A stretch of DNA of 64,000 nt. It comes from Oceanirhabdus seepicola. GTDB lineage: Bacteria > Bacillota > Clostridia > Clostridiales > Clostridiaceae. The stretch lies in the NCBI RefSeq assembly GCF_023684385.1, contig NZ_JAGSOJ010000003.1, positions 558,001 through 622,000 on the forward strand. The letters run 5' to 3'. Below the pieces are notes generated by a model, which saw only the letters and a list, made by a program, of their open reading frames with translations, was not told where the DNA came from and searched no databases. A program made the translations under genes and the position numbers. Of the stretch, positions 42,424 through 51,082 are shown one piece after another (position 1 is the stretch's first letter; every line of letters begins with the position of its first letter).

Positions 42424-42900
42424 ATGAGTAAATACGAAAATGCAATCAAACTTATGGAGGAACGTTGCGGAAACGGTAAAGAGGTGGTTATTGCCCTTGC
42501 CACAATATCATTATCTGCGAACGCTGCTGGGAATCCCCGTCCTGCTGCACGTATGGTTTGTGCTTATTATGAAGACGGTGTTTTTTATGTTTCCACGGAC
42601 GCGAGAAAAAACAAAACCTTGCAAATTGAAAAGAACAACGGAGTTTCTGTCTGCGGGATGGAGGATTATGCTCTTCACGGCATTGCTGAAAATCTCGGTT
42701 GGGTCAAGGACGAGAAGAATGCGGAAATCAGAGCGAAGTTCAAAAAAGTTTTCAACTGGTTCGATGAGGTTGGCGATGAGGACAATCCTAACTCAATCGT
42801 TCTTCGTATCACCCTCACAGAAGGTACCATCATTGACAATGAAAGAAAATACGGTGAACAGATGTATGACATCGATTTTATTAATAAAGCAGTAAAATAA
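42424..42900 (+). CDS. pyridoxamine 5'-phosphate oxidase-like flavin-binding protein
   Basis: A 158-residue protein of the split-barrel flavin family: IALATISLSANAAGNPRPAA, then VCAYYEDGVFYVSTDARKNK, with the FMN-binding strand order and a C-terminal VLRITLTEGTIID. GGAGGGAG precedes the ATG. It lies in the MerR-controlled segment and probably reduces or binds a small molecule; the substrate is unknown. Confidence 0.85.
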   Translation: MSKYENAIKLMEERCGNGKEVVIALATISLSANAAGNPRPAARMVCAYYEDGVFYVSTDARKNKTLQIEKNNGVSVCGMEDYALHGIAENLGWVKDEKNAEIRAKFKKVFNWFDEVGDEDNPNSIVLRITLTEGTIIDNERKYGEQMYDIDFINKAVK

Positions 42901-42960
42901 AGTGCTTAATCCTGATGTAGTCCAATTTAAGGGAAAAACAAAATGAAAGGAGAATTTCAC

Positions 42961-44082
42961 ATGGAAAAAACAATGGGGGATATGGCAAAATGTCTGAAAC
43001 AACTAATACCAGTGAATATTCCTGAAACATATACAATCAAATCTATGTTTAAAGACATTTCAGAGGAAGAGGACATACGAAAAGGTGTACTTGCTTTCAG
43101 AGAGTTTTTATATGGATTTTGTGATCGTTTAATCGCTGACAACAGTTTATGTGACATACCTAAGAAAGGCAAGAACAAGTTTTCAGATGAAACAACTTTG
43201 ACAGTGGAGTTTCCGTTCTTAAATAACATTAAAAGTATACTATTGAATATAGGTCAGCATGGTATATTATCCGAGAAATGTGATTCTCTGTTGGTTAATG
43301 GCTGGGAAATGCTTAGCCTCAAAAGATCACTCAATAAAAATTCAACTACAAAAATTTCTGTTCCGCAAATGATTAAAAGTATGCGATTTCTCACTGAATG
43401 CGGTATTGATTTTGATGGTATTGACTTGAGTGTGAAAAAACCTGATGTATCAAAAATTGAGGCAATAAGAATTACTTATCCTGATAATCACATTATGCTT
43501 ACTGGGTTGAAGGTTTTGGGGATTGCTCAGAATGAACTATCATCCCGCAAAAATGACGATATTTTAATGAGATGCGATTACAGGATGCTGAAAAATGAGG
43601 ATACACAAGTCGACTCTATTATGAAAGACTTTGTCTATCCCTTTTCTGTTCCTTTGCAAGAATTCGTTTTAAAATTTCATGGACATTATCTGGAATCGGG
43701 AATGAAATGTAATGTAGAATTAGGGTTCATGTGTATTCATTTTATCTACTCATATAAAGGTAAAGCAATATGGAGGTTTTCTACATCCTTGCACAACGGT
43801 TACCGTATGATCCTTAAAACAAAAAATACCTCAAAATATGCTGATGTGATCGAGAAGTTCCCGGAGTCTGTACGGGAAAAGATCTTTAAAGGATATGGAT
43901 GCGATAGAAAAAATGGCACCGGTCACGGCAATTGCCAAAAAGGTTGTGAAGGGTTTCGTTTTTCTTTGAATGAATCATTACTTGATATAAGTCAGGAATT
44001 AGAAATATGGCTAGATAGCGAGCTGGCAAGTATGCAAAAAAATAAGAAAGGTCAGAAAACACCTCACGGTACTAAGGTGTGA
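42961..44082 (+). CDS. uncharacterised 373-residue protein
   Basis: ATG at 42961 is 8 nt after AAAGGAG. No known domain was recognised. The C-terminal half has a strand-rich region (MKCNVELGFMCIHFIYSYKG, IWRFSTSLHNGYRMILKTKN) ending with a cysteine cluster GYGCDRKNGTGHGNCQKGCEGF that could bind a metal. It follows the MerR and flavin genes and shares their base composition. Probably part of the same responsive operon. Confidence 0.7.
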   Translation: MEKTMGDMAKCLKQLIPVNIPETYTIKSMFKDISEEEDIRKGVLAFREFLYGFCDRLIADNSLCDIPKKGKNKFSDETTLTVEFPFLNNIKSILLNIGQHGILSEKCDSLLVNGWEMLSLKRSLNKNSTTKISVPQMIKSMRFLTECGIDFDGIDLSVKKPDVSKIEAIRITYPDNHIMLTGLKVLGIAQNELSSRKNDDILMRCDYRMLKNEDTQVDSIMKDFVYPFSVPLQEFVLKFHGHYLESGMKCNVELGFMCIHFIYSYKGKAIWRFSTSLHNGYRMILKTKNTSKYADVIEKFPESVREKIFKGYGCDRKNGTGHGNCQKGCEGFRFSLNESLLDISQELEIWLDSELASMQKNKKGQKTPHGTKV

Positions 44083-44282
44083 ATAGTAACCTAATTGGTT
44101 CTAAAAATATCAGTATATCTGTAAAAAACCAAAGGTCTAATCTCGTAGCTTGCTGCGGGGTTTTTAACTTGAATCATCCTCAACAAAAACAACGCAAAAA
44201 GATATTCGCCAACTGAAAGCAAGCTTTTGTCTAGCAGCAATGATGAATACGTCTGCTTTTATTTTTAGCCATTTAAGGCTTG

Positions 44283-45126
44283 CTTTCAGTTTTAACAGAT
44301 CAAAGGAGAGAATTAGTGAGAGCGTAAAAGGAGGAAATAAAGGAATAAGAGAAAAATACAGCAGAAAGTATGCTTTTAGTAGTAAAATAGAATGTGGCTT
44401 CTGCGGTGGTACAGTAAATAGACGTGGATGGGATAGTAAAATAAAAACGAAAAGGTCGTTTGGCATTGTCGAACATCTACTAAGAAAGGTAAGAAATATT
44501 GCCCTGAAAGTAAAGGAATAGATGAAAAGATTATTGAAAGTGCTTTCCCAGAAGCTGTTAATATGTTTTGCTTACAAAATAAAGATATAGTTTCACATTT
44601 CATGGAAACAGTAGAAAAAAGTCTTAATAATACTAATGTTGCTAAAGAGTTAAAAAGAGTTCAAAGAGAAATTACTTCTTATTAAAATAAGATAGACAAG
44701 CTAGTTGATATGAAAATTGAAGGTATAATTGATAAAGTTACTTATGAAAATAAATATTTAGAGTTTTCAATAGTATTAGAAAGACTAAAAGCTGAAAAAG
44801 TTGATTTGAATGCTTCTAAGGAGAAAACTGTTGATATTAAAAAAAGAATAAATAGTTTCAGAAAAGTATTTGATAGTAATAAACCAATTAAAGAATTTGA
44901 CAGAGTAGTTTTTGAAAGTGCAGTTAATAAAATTATATTAAGTGGAATTGATGAAGAAGGTAATACAGATCCTTACATGCTAACTTTCATATTTAAATCA
45001 GGTATGAGCCATTCACTAAAAGGTAAAGATGTGAAGGCATTTAAGACAAGTAAAAAAGACAAAGAAATGTGTTCCTTAACGAATACACCACATGTTGAGT
45101 GTATCGTGAGGACAGAATGCAAATAG
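44283..45126 (+). pseudogene. C-terminal remnant of a large serine recombinase
   Basis: Interrupted frames read FSFNRSKERISESVKGGNKG, KYSRKYAFSSKIECGFCGGT (zinc ribbon), then after shifts KGIDEKIIESAF and KDIVSHFMETVEKSLNN, and a long intact stretch from 44710 (DMKIEGIIDKVTYENKYLEF ... IILSGIDEEGNTDPYMLTFI) ending NTPHVECIVRTECK. The N-terminal catalytic domain is missing. The end sequence HVEC matches the start of the att-like repeats, suggesting the att core overlaps the recombinase 3' end. Confidence 0.8.
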
Positions 45127-45750
45127 CTTGATATCAATGGGCTTCAGCCATTTTAATAACATTTTCAGTGTGTCACAAAAGTTCTCATCTATAAAAAAGG
45201 TGGTAATTACGTAAAAGTATAGATATCTGCGTGATTGTATGAATATAGAGTTATTGGTAAAATAGTTAGAAATAATAATTCTAAAAGGTGAAATTATAGA
45301 TTTTATGGACTATGATTTTTGGCGTAGTGATGAATATTTCTGAATAACGAGTGCCTATGGTTTGATGAAAATATGGACTGGATAATATATGTATCACATG
45401 AAGTCATAACAACTTTTGGTGGTGAGTGGTTAGTAAAGAATCTAAAGAGTATATGGAATGATTGGAAGACTAATATTAAATGGGATTTCAAGAATTAATA
45501 AGTCATTGATATCATCAAAATAGTATCATATTCATAATAACAAGGCTGTGCCGTATTCTTTAATATATTAAATATAAATTTAAAAGTTACATAATAAAAT
45601 GAGCTATATGTCATATGTAATAAACTTTCTGACTCATTAATTACAAATACTAATTAAGTGAACCTTTAAGGTTCTTATTGTGAATTACTATATTATTGTC
45701 TAGCACTGAATGTTACATAAAGTATAAAAAACAAAACACAACCACCCAAT
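45127..45750. other. non-coding remnant between recombinase tail and att-like repeat
   Basis: No gene was recognised. Stops are frequent on both strands; short open stretches such as that near 45300-45480 have no start signals. Confidence 0.4.
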
Positions 45751-46025
45751 TCATTGATGTTAAAACTTTTATTGTTAGTATCTTTAATGACTACTCTACC
45801 CATGTGGAGTGTGTAATAGGAATACAACGAAAAGATACCTTGTAATCCTTGAATTCATGCACTTTACAAGCTTTTTTAATTTTAGCTCAAATGGTGATGA
45901 TTTTAAGAATAAAGAGCAAATTAATGGTGTTAAGGTAAGAGTTGGTATTTGATAGGGTGTTAGGGGATACGTCGTTATAAACTCAATATTAAAATAGAAA
46001 AAGACTTTGAAGAGAGTTATGGCTT
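45751..46025 (+). repeat. att-like repeat, copy 3
   Basis: Encodes NDYSTHVECVIGIQRKDTL-stop and the GDDFKNKEQINGVKVRVGI frame. It is nearly identical to copy 2, including about 50 bp upstream of the core. The terminator-like end is interrupted by the palindrome at 46031. Confidence 0.65.
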
Positions 46026-46030
46026 TAAAT

Positions 46031-46087
46031 AAAATGTACCCTATGGAGTAGACACTTAAAAAAAGTCTACTCCATAGGGTACATTTT
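46031..46087. repeat. 23-bp perfect palindromic arms (possible IS ends)
   Basis: AAAATGTACCCTATGGAGTA plus GAC at 46031-46053 is exactly complementary to 46065-46087 across 11 nt. The arms begin TGTACCC and resemble the ends of IS3/IS150-type elements facing each other, as if the interior had been lost. It sits in att-like repeat copy 3. Confidence 0.6.
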
Positions 46088-46120
46088 AACTATAGAAGAT
46101 CGTTATATATTACCTAAAAA

Positions 46121-46159
46121 AATTTTAATTAATATCTTAATAAGATATTAATTAAAATT
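46121..46159 (-). terminator. terminator of the ribbon-helix-helix gene
   Basis: A 19-bp perfect palindromic stem (46121-46139 with 46141-46159) that on the minus strand is followed by seven T. It lies 50 bp after the stop at 46210. Confidence 0.7.
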
Positions 46160-46209
46160 GATAAAAAATAGGTTAAAAAACTTTAATAAATAAAAATAAG
46201 GGTAGAAAA

Positions 46210-46437
46210 TTAACCATTATCTACAACATTTATAATATCATTAAGTTTATTATTTGAATACACTTCATTAACTAAACTTAAATATTTTTCTTTATCTAAG
46301 GCAAGAAATAATGTTGGTAAATATTTTTCAATAAATTCAGCTTGAGTCATATTAAAATGTTCTAACATTTTATCTATTATTTCTTTTAACTCAGGTGTAA
46401 CTCTAGCCTGTAATCGTGGATTCTTATCTTTTGCCAT
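46210..46437 (-). CDS. small ribbon-helix-helix-like DNA-binding protein
   Basis: A 75-residue protein, MAKDKNPRLQARVTPELKEI..., with the beta strand and helix-turn of Arc/CopG-type regulators (RLQARVTPELKEIIDKMLEH, NMTQAEFIEKYLP). AAAGGAGG is present upstream on the minus strand. It probably regulates itself or a lost plasmid/element function. Confidence 0.75.
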   Translation of the reverse strand: MAKDKNPRLQARVTPELKEIIDKMLEHFNMTQAEFIEKYLPTLFLALDKEKYLSLVNEVYSNNKLNDIINVVDNG

Positions 46438-46737
46438 ATTAAATTACCTCCTTTTAGATTTCATATGTGTACTTAATTAAATGATTAAAGTAATTATACT
46501 ACTTACAAACTTAAATATTTAATCATATTAATACCATCTAAGCCCAATATACCTGTATCTATCATACCTTATTAAATAGCTAAAGTCACTATCTAGATAA
46601 ATATTTCATCTTATTAATAATCTTTTTTAACTCAAAATTTGTGGGTTTTATAGTTTCAAATTATGGCGATAACTATGAAATTATCATGGGAAATATGTAA
46701 AAAGAACAAAAATATAAAAATTGTAAAAAGAATCTAT
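46438..46737. other. intergenic region before the flavin reductase
   Basis: No gene was seen. It holds the promoter of the divergent ribbon-helix-helix gene and leads into the promoter of the reductase at 46738. Confidence 0.4.
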
Positions 46738-46781
46738 ACTCCAAATATGGAGTTGACATAGTTGTTTATGTTGTGTTATAT
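46738..46781 (+). promoter_or_regulatory. promoter with dyad, flavin/Fe-S reductase
   Basis: TTGACA (46753-46758), 17-bp spacer, TTATAT (46776-46781). The perfect dyad ACTCC-AAATAT-GGAGT (46738-46753) abuts the -35 box, a likely operator. Confidence 0.6.
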
Positions 46782-46834
46782 TATTGTCAAAGTAATTCAA
46801 AATACAAAATGTTACATTAGAGGAGGAGATTTAT

Positions 46835-48796
46835 ATGAGTAAAAATCTAAGTGCTTTAAAACAACCATTACGCTTAGGCCGTGTTACTGCAAAAAATAGA
46901 GTTTGGGAGTCACCTTTATGGACTCGTACTGCATCTGTTCAAGGTGAAGTAACTGAAAAAACTATTGAACACTACGCATCTCGTGCAAAAGGTGGAGCAG
47001 GTGTAATTACAACTGAAGCTTTAGCTGTTGACGGTAATCATGTATGGACTAAGCCACAGATTGCTATTTGGGATGAAAATTTCGGTCCAGGCCTTCGTCG
47101 TTTAGTTGAATCAGTACATATGCATGACTCACTTATTGTTGGTCAATTACAACATCCAGGGATGTTTGGAACAGATCCTGTATCTCCTTCTGGAGTTCCA
47201 TGTCAAGATTTAGGTAAATTAGGTCACTTTATACAGCCTAAGGTACTAACAGTTAATGAAATCGAGGACATAAGAGATAAATTCATCAATGCTGCTGCTT
47301 TAGCTAAAGCTTGTGGATTTGATGGAGTAGAAATCCATGGTGCTACATCATACCTGCTTCAACAGTTCTTCTCAGGATATAATAACAAGCGTACAGATAA
47401 GTATGGTGGAACTAGAGAAAGACGTATTCAATTAGCATTAGAAATCGTAAGAGGAATTCGTGAAAAATGCGGCCCTGATTATGTTATAGGTTATACTGTA
47501 GGAGAGTCAGATTTAATACCTGGTGGGATAACTAGAGAAGATGTACTTGTATTAGCTAAAGCTCTTGAAAAAGCTGGTCTTACATATCTTGATTTACAAG
47601 CAGATGGAGCATATGAAACATTACACTCTACTAAATGTCATGGTGGGTACAGAAGACAACCTAAAGGTATGTTCGAGAAGGCTGTTAATTACAAGAAAAT
47701 TCTTAATATTCCGGTAACTTGTCGTACAGCAGGAGAGTATGACCCTGAAATATGGAATGAAGCTATTGGAAATGGTAAAGCTGATGTTATCAGACTAGGA
47801 AAACAAATAATTGCAGATGAAAATGCATGTGCTAAAGCTATAAAAGGAAATGTTGAAGATATCCGTCCATGTATCAAGTGTGGAAACTGTATCGTAAGTG
47901 GAGAAATGATGGACTGGCAGTTATCTTGTACAGTAAATCCTAATGTTGGTAAGAATAAAAATCCTTTAATTCCAGCTTATGTTCCTAAAAAAGTTTTAGT
48001 TATTGGTGGAGGCCCTGCTGGACTTGAAGCTGCAAGAGTAGCTGCACTTAGAGGACATTCAGTAACACTACTTGAAAAGAATTCTAGCGTTGGTGGAAAT
48101 CTTTACATAGCTTCTCTTCCAATAGGTAAAGAAACTCTAGGATCATTCTGTGGTTGGGCTGAAAGACAATGTACTAAGCTTGGAGTGGATATCCGTCTTA
48201 ATACTGAAGGTACAGTTGAGATGGTTGAAGAGATGAAGCCAGACGCTATTATAGTTGCAACAGGTTCTAGACCACTTGTACCTGGGATTCCAGGTATTAA
48301 ACAACCACACGTTGTTACTGCTGAAGATGTTTTACTTGGTAAAGTAACTGTTGGTGAAAAAGTTGTTGTAGCTGGAGCTGGTGAAGTTGGAATAGAAACT
48401 GCTGATTTGATAATGCAAAAAGGTATGGCAAAAGAGCTTACTATAGTTGAAATGCAGTCAAAAGTTGGAGCAGATATGTCTGGTATAGATTTAGCAATGC
48501 TTTTTGCTAATGAAGAAATTTTCCCAACACATTTCAAAAATGGTTTACAGATTAAGACTGATACTAAAATTGAAGAGATTACAGAAAATGGAGTGATAGT
48601 TGCTGGTAATAGCTGGGATAGATATGAAATTGAAGCAGATACAGTTGTTTTAGCATTAGGCTATACTTCTACTAATAAGATATTTAAAGATTTAGAAGAA
48701 AGAATATCTGAAATATATTGCATCGGAGATGCAAGACGTGCTCGTAGAGCATGGGAAGCAATCCATGAAGCAAATTATTTTGCTCGCGAAATTTAG
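46835..48796 (+). CDS. NADH:flavin oxidoreductase/2,4-dienoyl-CoA reductase-like (BaiCD/FadH type)
   Basis: A 653-residue protein. N-terminal old-yellow-enzyme barrel with FMN (to about 335; GVEIHGATSYLLQQFFSGY and RTDKYGGTRERR), then a 4Fe-4S site (CIKCGNCIVSGEMMDW, first Cys near 346, further Cys near 366), an FAD domain (VIGGGPAGLEAARVAALRG at about 388) and an NAD(P) domain (VAGAGEVGIETADLI at about 513). It matches enzymes that reduce carbon-carbon double bonds, including the bile-acid BaiCD/BaiH group and FadH. GAGGAGG precedes the ATG. The substrate cannot be fixed from sequence. Confidence 0.9.
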   Translation: MSKNLSALKQPLRLGRVTAKNRVWESPLWTRTASVQGEVTEKTIEHYASRAKGGAGVITTEALAVDGNHVWTKPQIAIWDENFGPGLRRLVESVHMHDSLIVGQLQHPGMFGTDPVSPSGVPCQDLGKLGHFIQPKVLTVNEIEDIRDKFINAAALAKACGFDGVEIHGATSYLLQQFFSGYNNKRTDKYGGTRERRIQLALEIVRGIREKCGPDYVIGYTVGESDLIPGGITREDVLVLAKALEKAGLTYLDLQADGAYETLHSTKCHGGYRRQPKGMFEKAVNYKKILNIPVTCRTAGEYDPEIWNEAIGNGKADVIRLGKQIIADENACAKAIKGNVEDIRPCIKCGNCIVSGEMMDWQLSCTVNPNVGKNKNPLIPAYVPKKVLVIGGGPAGLEAARVAALRGHSVTLLEKNSSVGGNLYIASLPIGKETLGSFCGWAERQCTKLGVDIRLNTEGTVEMVEEMKPDAIIVATGSRPLVPGIPGIKQPHVVTAEDVLLGKVTVGEKVVVAGAGEVGIETADLIMQKGMAKELTIVEMQSKVGADMSGIDLAMLFANEEIFPTHFKNGLQIKTDTKIEEITENGVIVAGNSWDRYEIEADTVVLALGYTSTNKIFKDLEERISEIYCIGDARRARRAWEAIHEANYFAREI

Positions 48797-48877
48797 TTGG
48801 ATTTTTAGAGCTATTGTATGTTTGGAATATTTGTACTAGTAGAATAAAAATTAAATTATAGACTTAGCGGATTTTGC

Positions 48878-48990
48878 CTAGTGTGATTCGCCTCCACCAT
48901 ATAAAACCGAGACTTGATGTCGTGGTTTTATATTTGATATTTTAAGATAATTGCTGTGAACTGTAGCATAAATTAATAGATATACTATAG
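48878..48990 (+). repeat. diverged third copy of the 421-bp repeat start (tmRNA/tRNA 3'-end-like)
   Basis: CTAGTGTGATTCGCCTCCACCA, in two parts CTAGTGTGATT and CGCCTCCACCA, followed by a hairpin ATAAAACC...GGTTTTAT. GATTC-CCTCCACCA resembles the T-arm and acceptor end of tmRNA. Downstream sequence GCTGTGAACTGTAGC aligns with GCGATGAACCGTATC of the other copies. Probably an old attachment site. Confidence 0.4.
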
Positions 48991-49013
48991 TAATTTTTAT
49001 GCGATCATGACAT

Positions 49014-49076
49014 ATACTCAATAATAGTTGACATATCAACTATTATTGAGTATGATTTAGTTGTTAAGTCAACTAA
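49014..49076 (+). promoter_or_regulatory. MarR autoregulated promoter with two dyads
   Basis: An 18-bp perfect dyad (49014-49031 with 49036-49053) overlaps TTGACA (49028-49033), 17-bp spacer and TATGAT (49051-49056). A second dyad TTAGTTG/CAACTAA is at 49057-49076, next to the ribosome binding site. Both share the AGTTG/CAACT core, as expected for two MarR dimers. Confidence 0.75.
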
Positions 49077-49088
49077 AGGAGTGGTGAA

Positions 49089-49520
49089 ATGGATGATAGT
49101 AAAAATTTAATGGGGAGATGGATATCAGTTCTTTATAGACAATTCCAAGTTTATATTAATAAAGAATTAAAAGAATTGAATATTAGTTCTTCTGAATACA
49201 TTTACATTATTGAGTTATTTATGGATGATGGTGTGAGTCAAGATGATTTGTCGAAACAGCTTTTTATAAATAAAAGTGCAGTTGCAAGGAGCATAAGTTC
49301 ACTTGAAAAGAAAAATTATGTATTAAGGAGAACTGACAAGTATGACAAAAGGATAAAGAGAGTTTATTTGACAGAAAAATCAAGAGAAATTGAAGAAAAA
49401 TTGTTTAAAGCACTTGAAAATTGGGATAGTATCATAAAAGCTAATATTGACGAATCATCTGTTAATATTACTACAAAAACTTTACAAAAGATGTCAATAA
49501 AAGTATTAAAGAAAGATTAA
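49089..49520 (+). CDS. MarR-family transcription repressor
   Basis: A 143-residue protein with a winged helix (SSEYIYIIELFMDDGVSQDD, FINKSAVARSISSLEKKNYV) and the MarR wing RRTDKYDKRIKRVYLTEKS. GGAGTGG precedes the ATG. The dyads just upstream suggest it represses itself and the DUF2798 gene. An inducer is unknown. Confidence 0.9.
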   Translation: MDDSKNLMGRWISVLYRQFQVYINKELKELNISSSEYIYIIELFMDDGVSQDDLSKQLFINKSAVARSISSLEKKNYVLRRTDKYDKRIKRVYLTEKSREIEEKLFKALENWDSIIKANIDESSVNITTKTLQKMSIKVLKKD

Positions 49521-49541
49521 AAAACGAAGGGAGCACAACTT

Positions 49542-49766
49542 ATGAAGATAAATAAAAAATATGAAAAGATTTTATTTGCATTTCTAACGTCATTTTTTAT
49601 GAGTTTATCAATGAGTCTTGCGATGGCAATTATAAATGTTGGATTTAGCGCAGGCTTTCTAAAAGCTTTTTTAAGTGGAAGTGTTATAGGCATTGTTGTA
49701 TCATTTCCAGTGGCATTAGTTATAGTACCAATAATATCAAAATTTGTTGCCTATATAGTTGATTAG
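49542..49766 (+). CDS. DUF2798 membrane protein
   Basis: A 74-residue protein, MKINKKYEKILFAFLTSFFM..., with two membrane helices (about 8-30 and 43-65), matching DUF2798, a family often encoded after a MarR regulator. GAAGGGAG precedes the ATG. It may be a small exporter or stress membrane protein; the function is unproven. Confidence 0.85.
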   Translation: MKINKKYEKILFAFLTSFFMSLSMSLAMAIINVGFSAGFLKAFLSGSVIGIVVSFPVALVIVPIISKFVAYIVD

Positions 49767-50004
49767 TTAATTGTAAAGAGGAGGATAAAGACTCTATACT
49801 TATAAAAATGTGGAATATTTTACGACTTTTATAAAGAGAATAATCAAAATAATAAAATTAGCATATTAGATTTATATTAAAGAAGGAATCTTAAAGGAAG
49901 AAATGTAATAAAGTTTGATTTTAATACAACGAAGAATGAAGAAATAGAGAAAGGTATCTATGATAAGTATATTAGAATACTAAATAATAAATAGTAGATT
50001 TCGC
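49767..50004. other. decayed remnant before the second direct repeat
   Basis: The frame 49900-49994 reads IKFDFNTTKNEEIEKGIYDK then YIRILNNK-stop, an apparent C-terminal fragment of unknown origin. Otherwise nothing coding was seen. Confidence 0.35.
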
Positions 50005-50425
50005 CTAGTGCGATTCACCTCCACCATTAAAAACCACAACTTTGTGGTTTTTTTATTTATATTTTTTTAGGATAAATAGCGATGAACCGTATCAAAAGTA
50101 GTATGGCACAATGAGATGACTCTGTGTACTATTAAATTAGAAAGGAGTATTTAGATGGCAAGGGTAAGAAAGTTGAATATTCAGAAGAAATAAATTGAGT
50201 ACATGATTAGGTTGAATGTACTCAATTTATTTCTTCTGATGGTGGAAAGAAGTATTATCAAATTGATACATAAGGAACTAAGCTAAGAGAGATTAAAGAA
50301 CAACCAAGTCAAAAGATTCAGTTTGAAAGAATGTGCTTTAGAACTTATAAACTTACTGAAGAAATAATCTAATCGTTAATACATTGATTTGACGAATTAA
50401 AGATTAGTATTTAGCAAAAAGCTCA
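50005..50425 (+). repeat. 421-bp direct repeat, right copy
   Basis: Matches 29264-29684 at a constant offset of 20741 bp with no net indel. It carries the same CCTCCACCA end, AAAACCACAACTTTGTGG hairpin, short MARVRKLNIQKK-stop frame and ATTGAGTACAT hairpin. The pair brackets the truncated conjugative element and the following segments. Confidence 0.75.
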
Positions 50426-51039
50426 TATCATAGATGTCATGGGGAGGATGACGTTTTGTACCTTCCTTGAACTATACAGTTTAAGAATTATAGGATATTG
50501 GAAGGTAAGTATTATATAGATTAAATATTAAGAAGTTTTTATGAATAGAGTTTAGAACACATTCAACAATTATTTGTGAAGGAGTAAATCCTAAAGGATG
50601 TCATTTCAAGAATATGATTATATAATAATTAGAGTTTGTAACAAATACAAAATTATTGAAAGGTGAGAGGGACATATTGATAGCTTTATATAGTGTGCAA
50701 GCCATTAAAGAAGAAAGTAAGAAAGCCAAAACAAAGCAAAATGAATACGAGACTCAATAGTTTCAAAAATGCAATTGTACGTCAATAGTAAAAGAAAGTT
50801 TTTGAGTGAAAAAAATTCTTTTTATTAAAGCGGCTAAAGGAAGGGCAATGTTATTACTGGGGGAAAAAGGTAAAGAGGTAATGGATGAATTTATAGCTAA
50901 TATAAGTACCGCAATTTTCTGCTTTATGATAAAGATGTTACTCTTAATTAAGAAAAAATAACAGATTACGAGTATTTATCCTATATTTGTAGATTGATTA
51001 AATGCAGAAAGACTTAATTACCTTGCAAGTTAGGCAAGT
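50426..51039. other. decayed region after the repeat
   Basis: No intact gene was seen. Short frames such as KAAKGRAMLLLGEKGKEVMD (about 50839-50900) look like remnants. The end of the region has an inverted repeat GGTTAATAACT (51040-51050)/AGTTATTAACC (51063-51073) downstream of the MFS gene. Confidence 0.4.
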
Positions 51040-51082
51040 GGTTAATAACTAATGACATTGACAGTTATTAACCGTTTACATA

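Noticed and set aside
44164..44240. Possible CRISPR or short tandem repeats in the accessory regions
   Set aside because: No regularly spaced repeats with unique spacers were found here or elsewhere in the window.
44213..44289. 12-bp inverted repeat CTGAAAGCAAGC/GCTTGCTTTCAG before the recombinase remnant
   Set aside because: No transposase or repeat copies support an insertion end; it may be chance or a decayed terminator.
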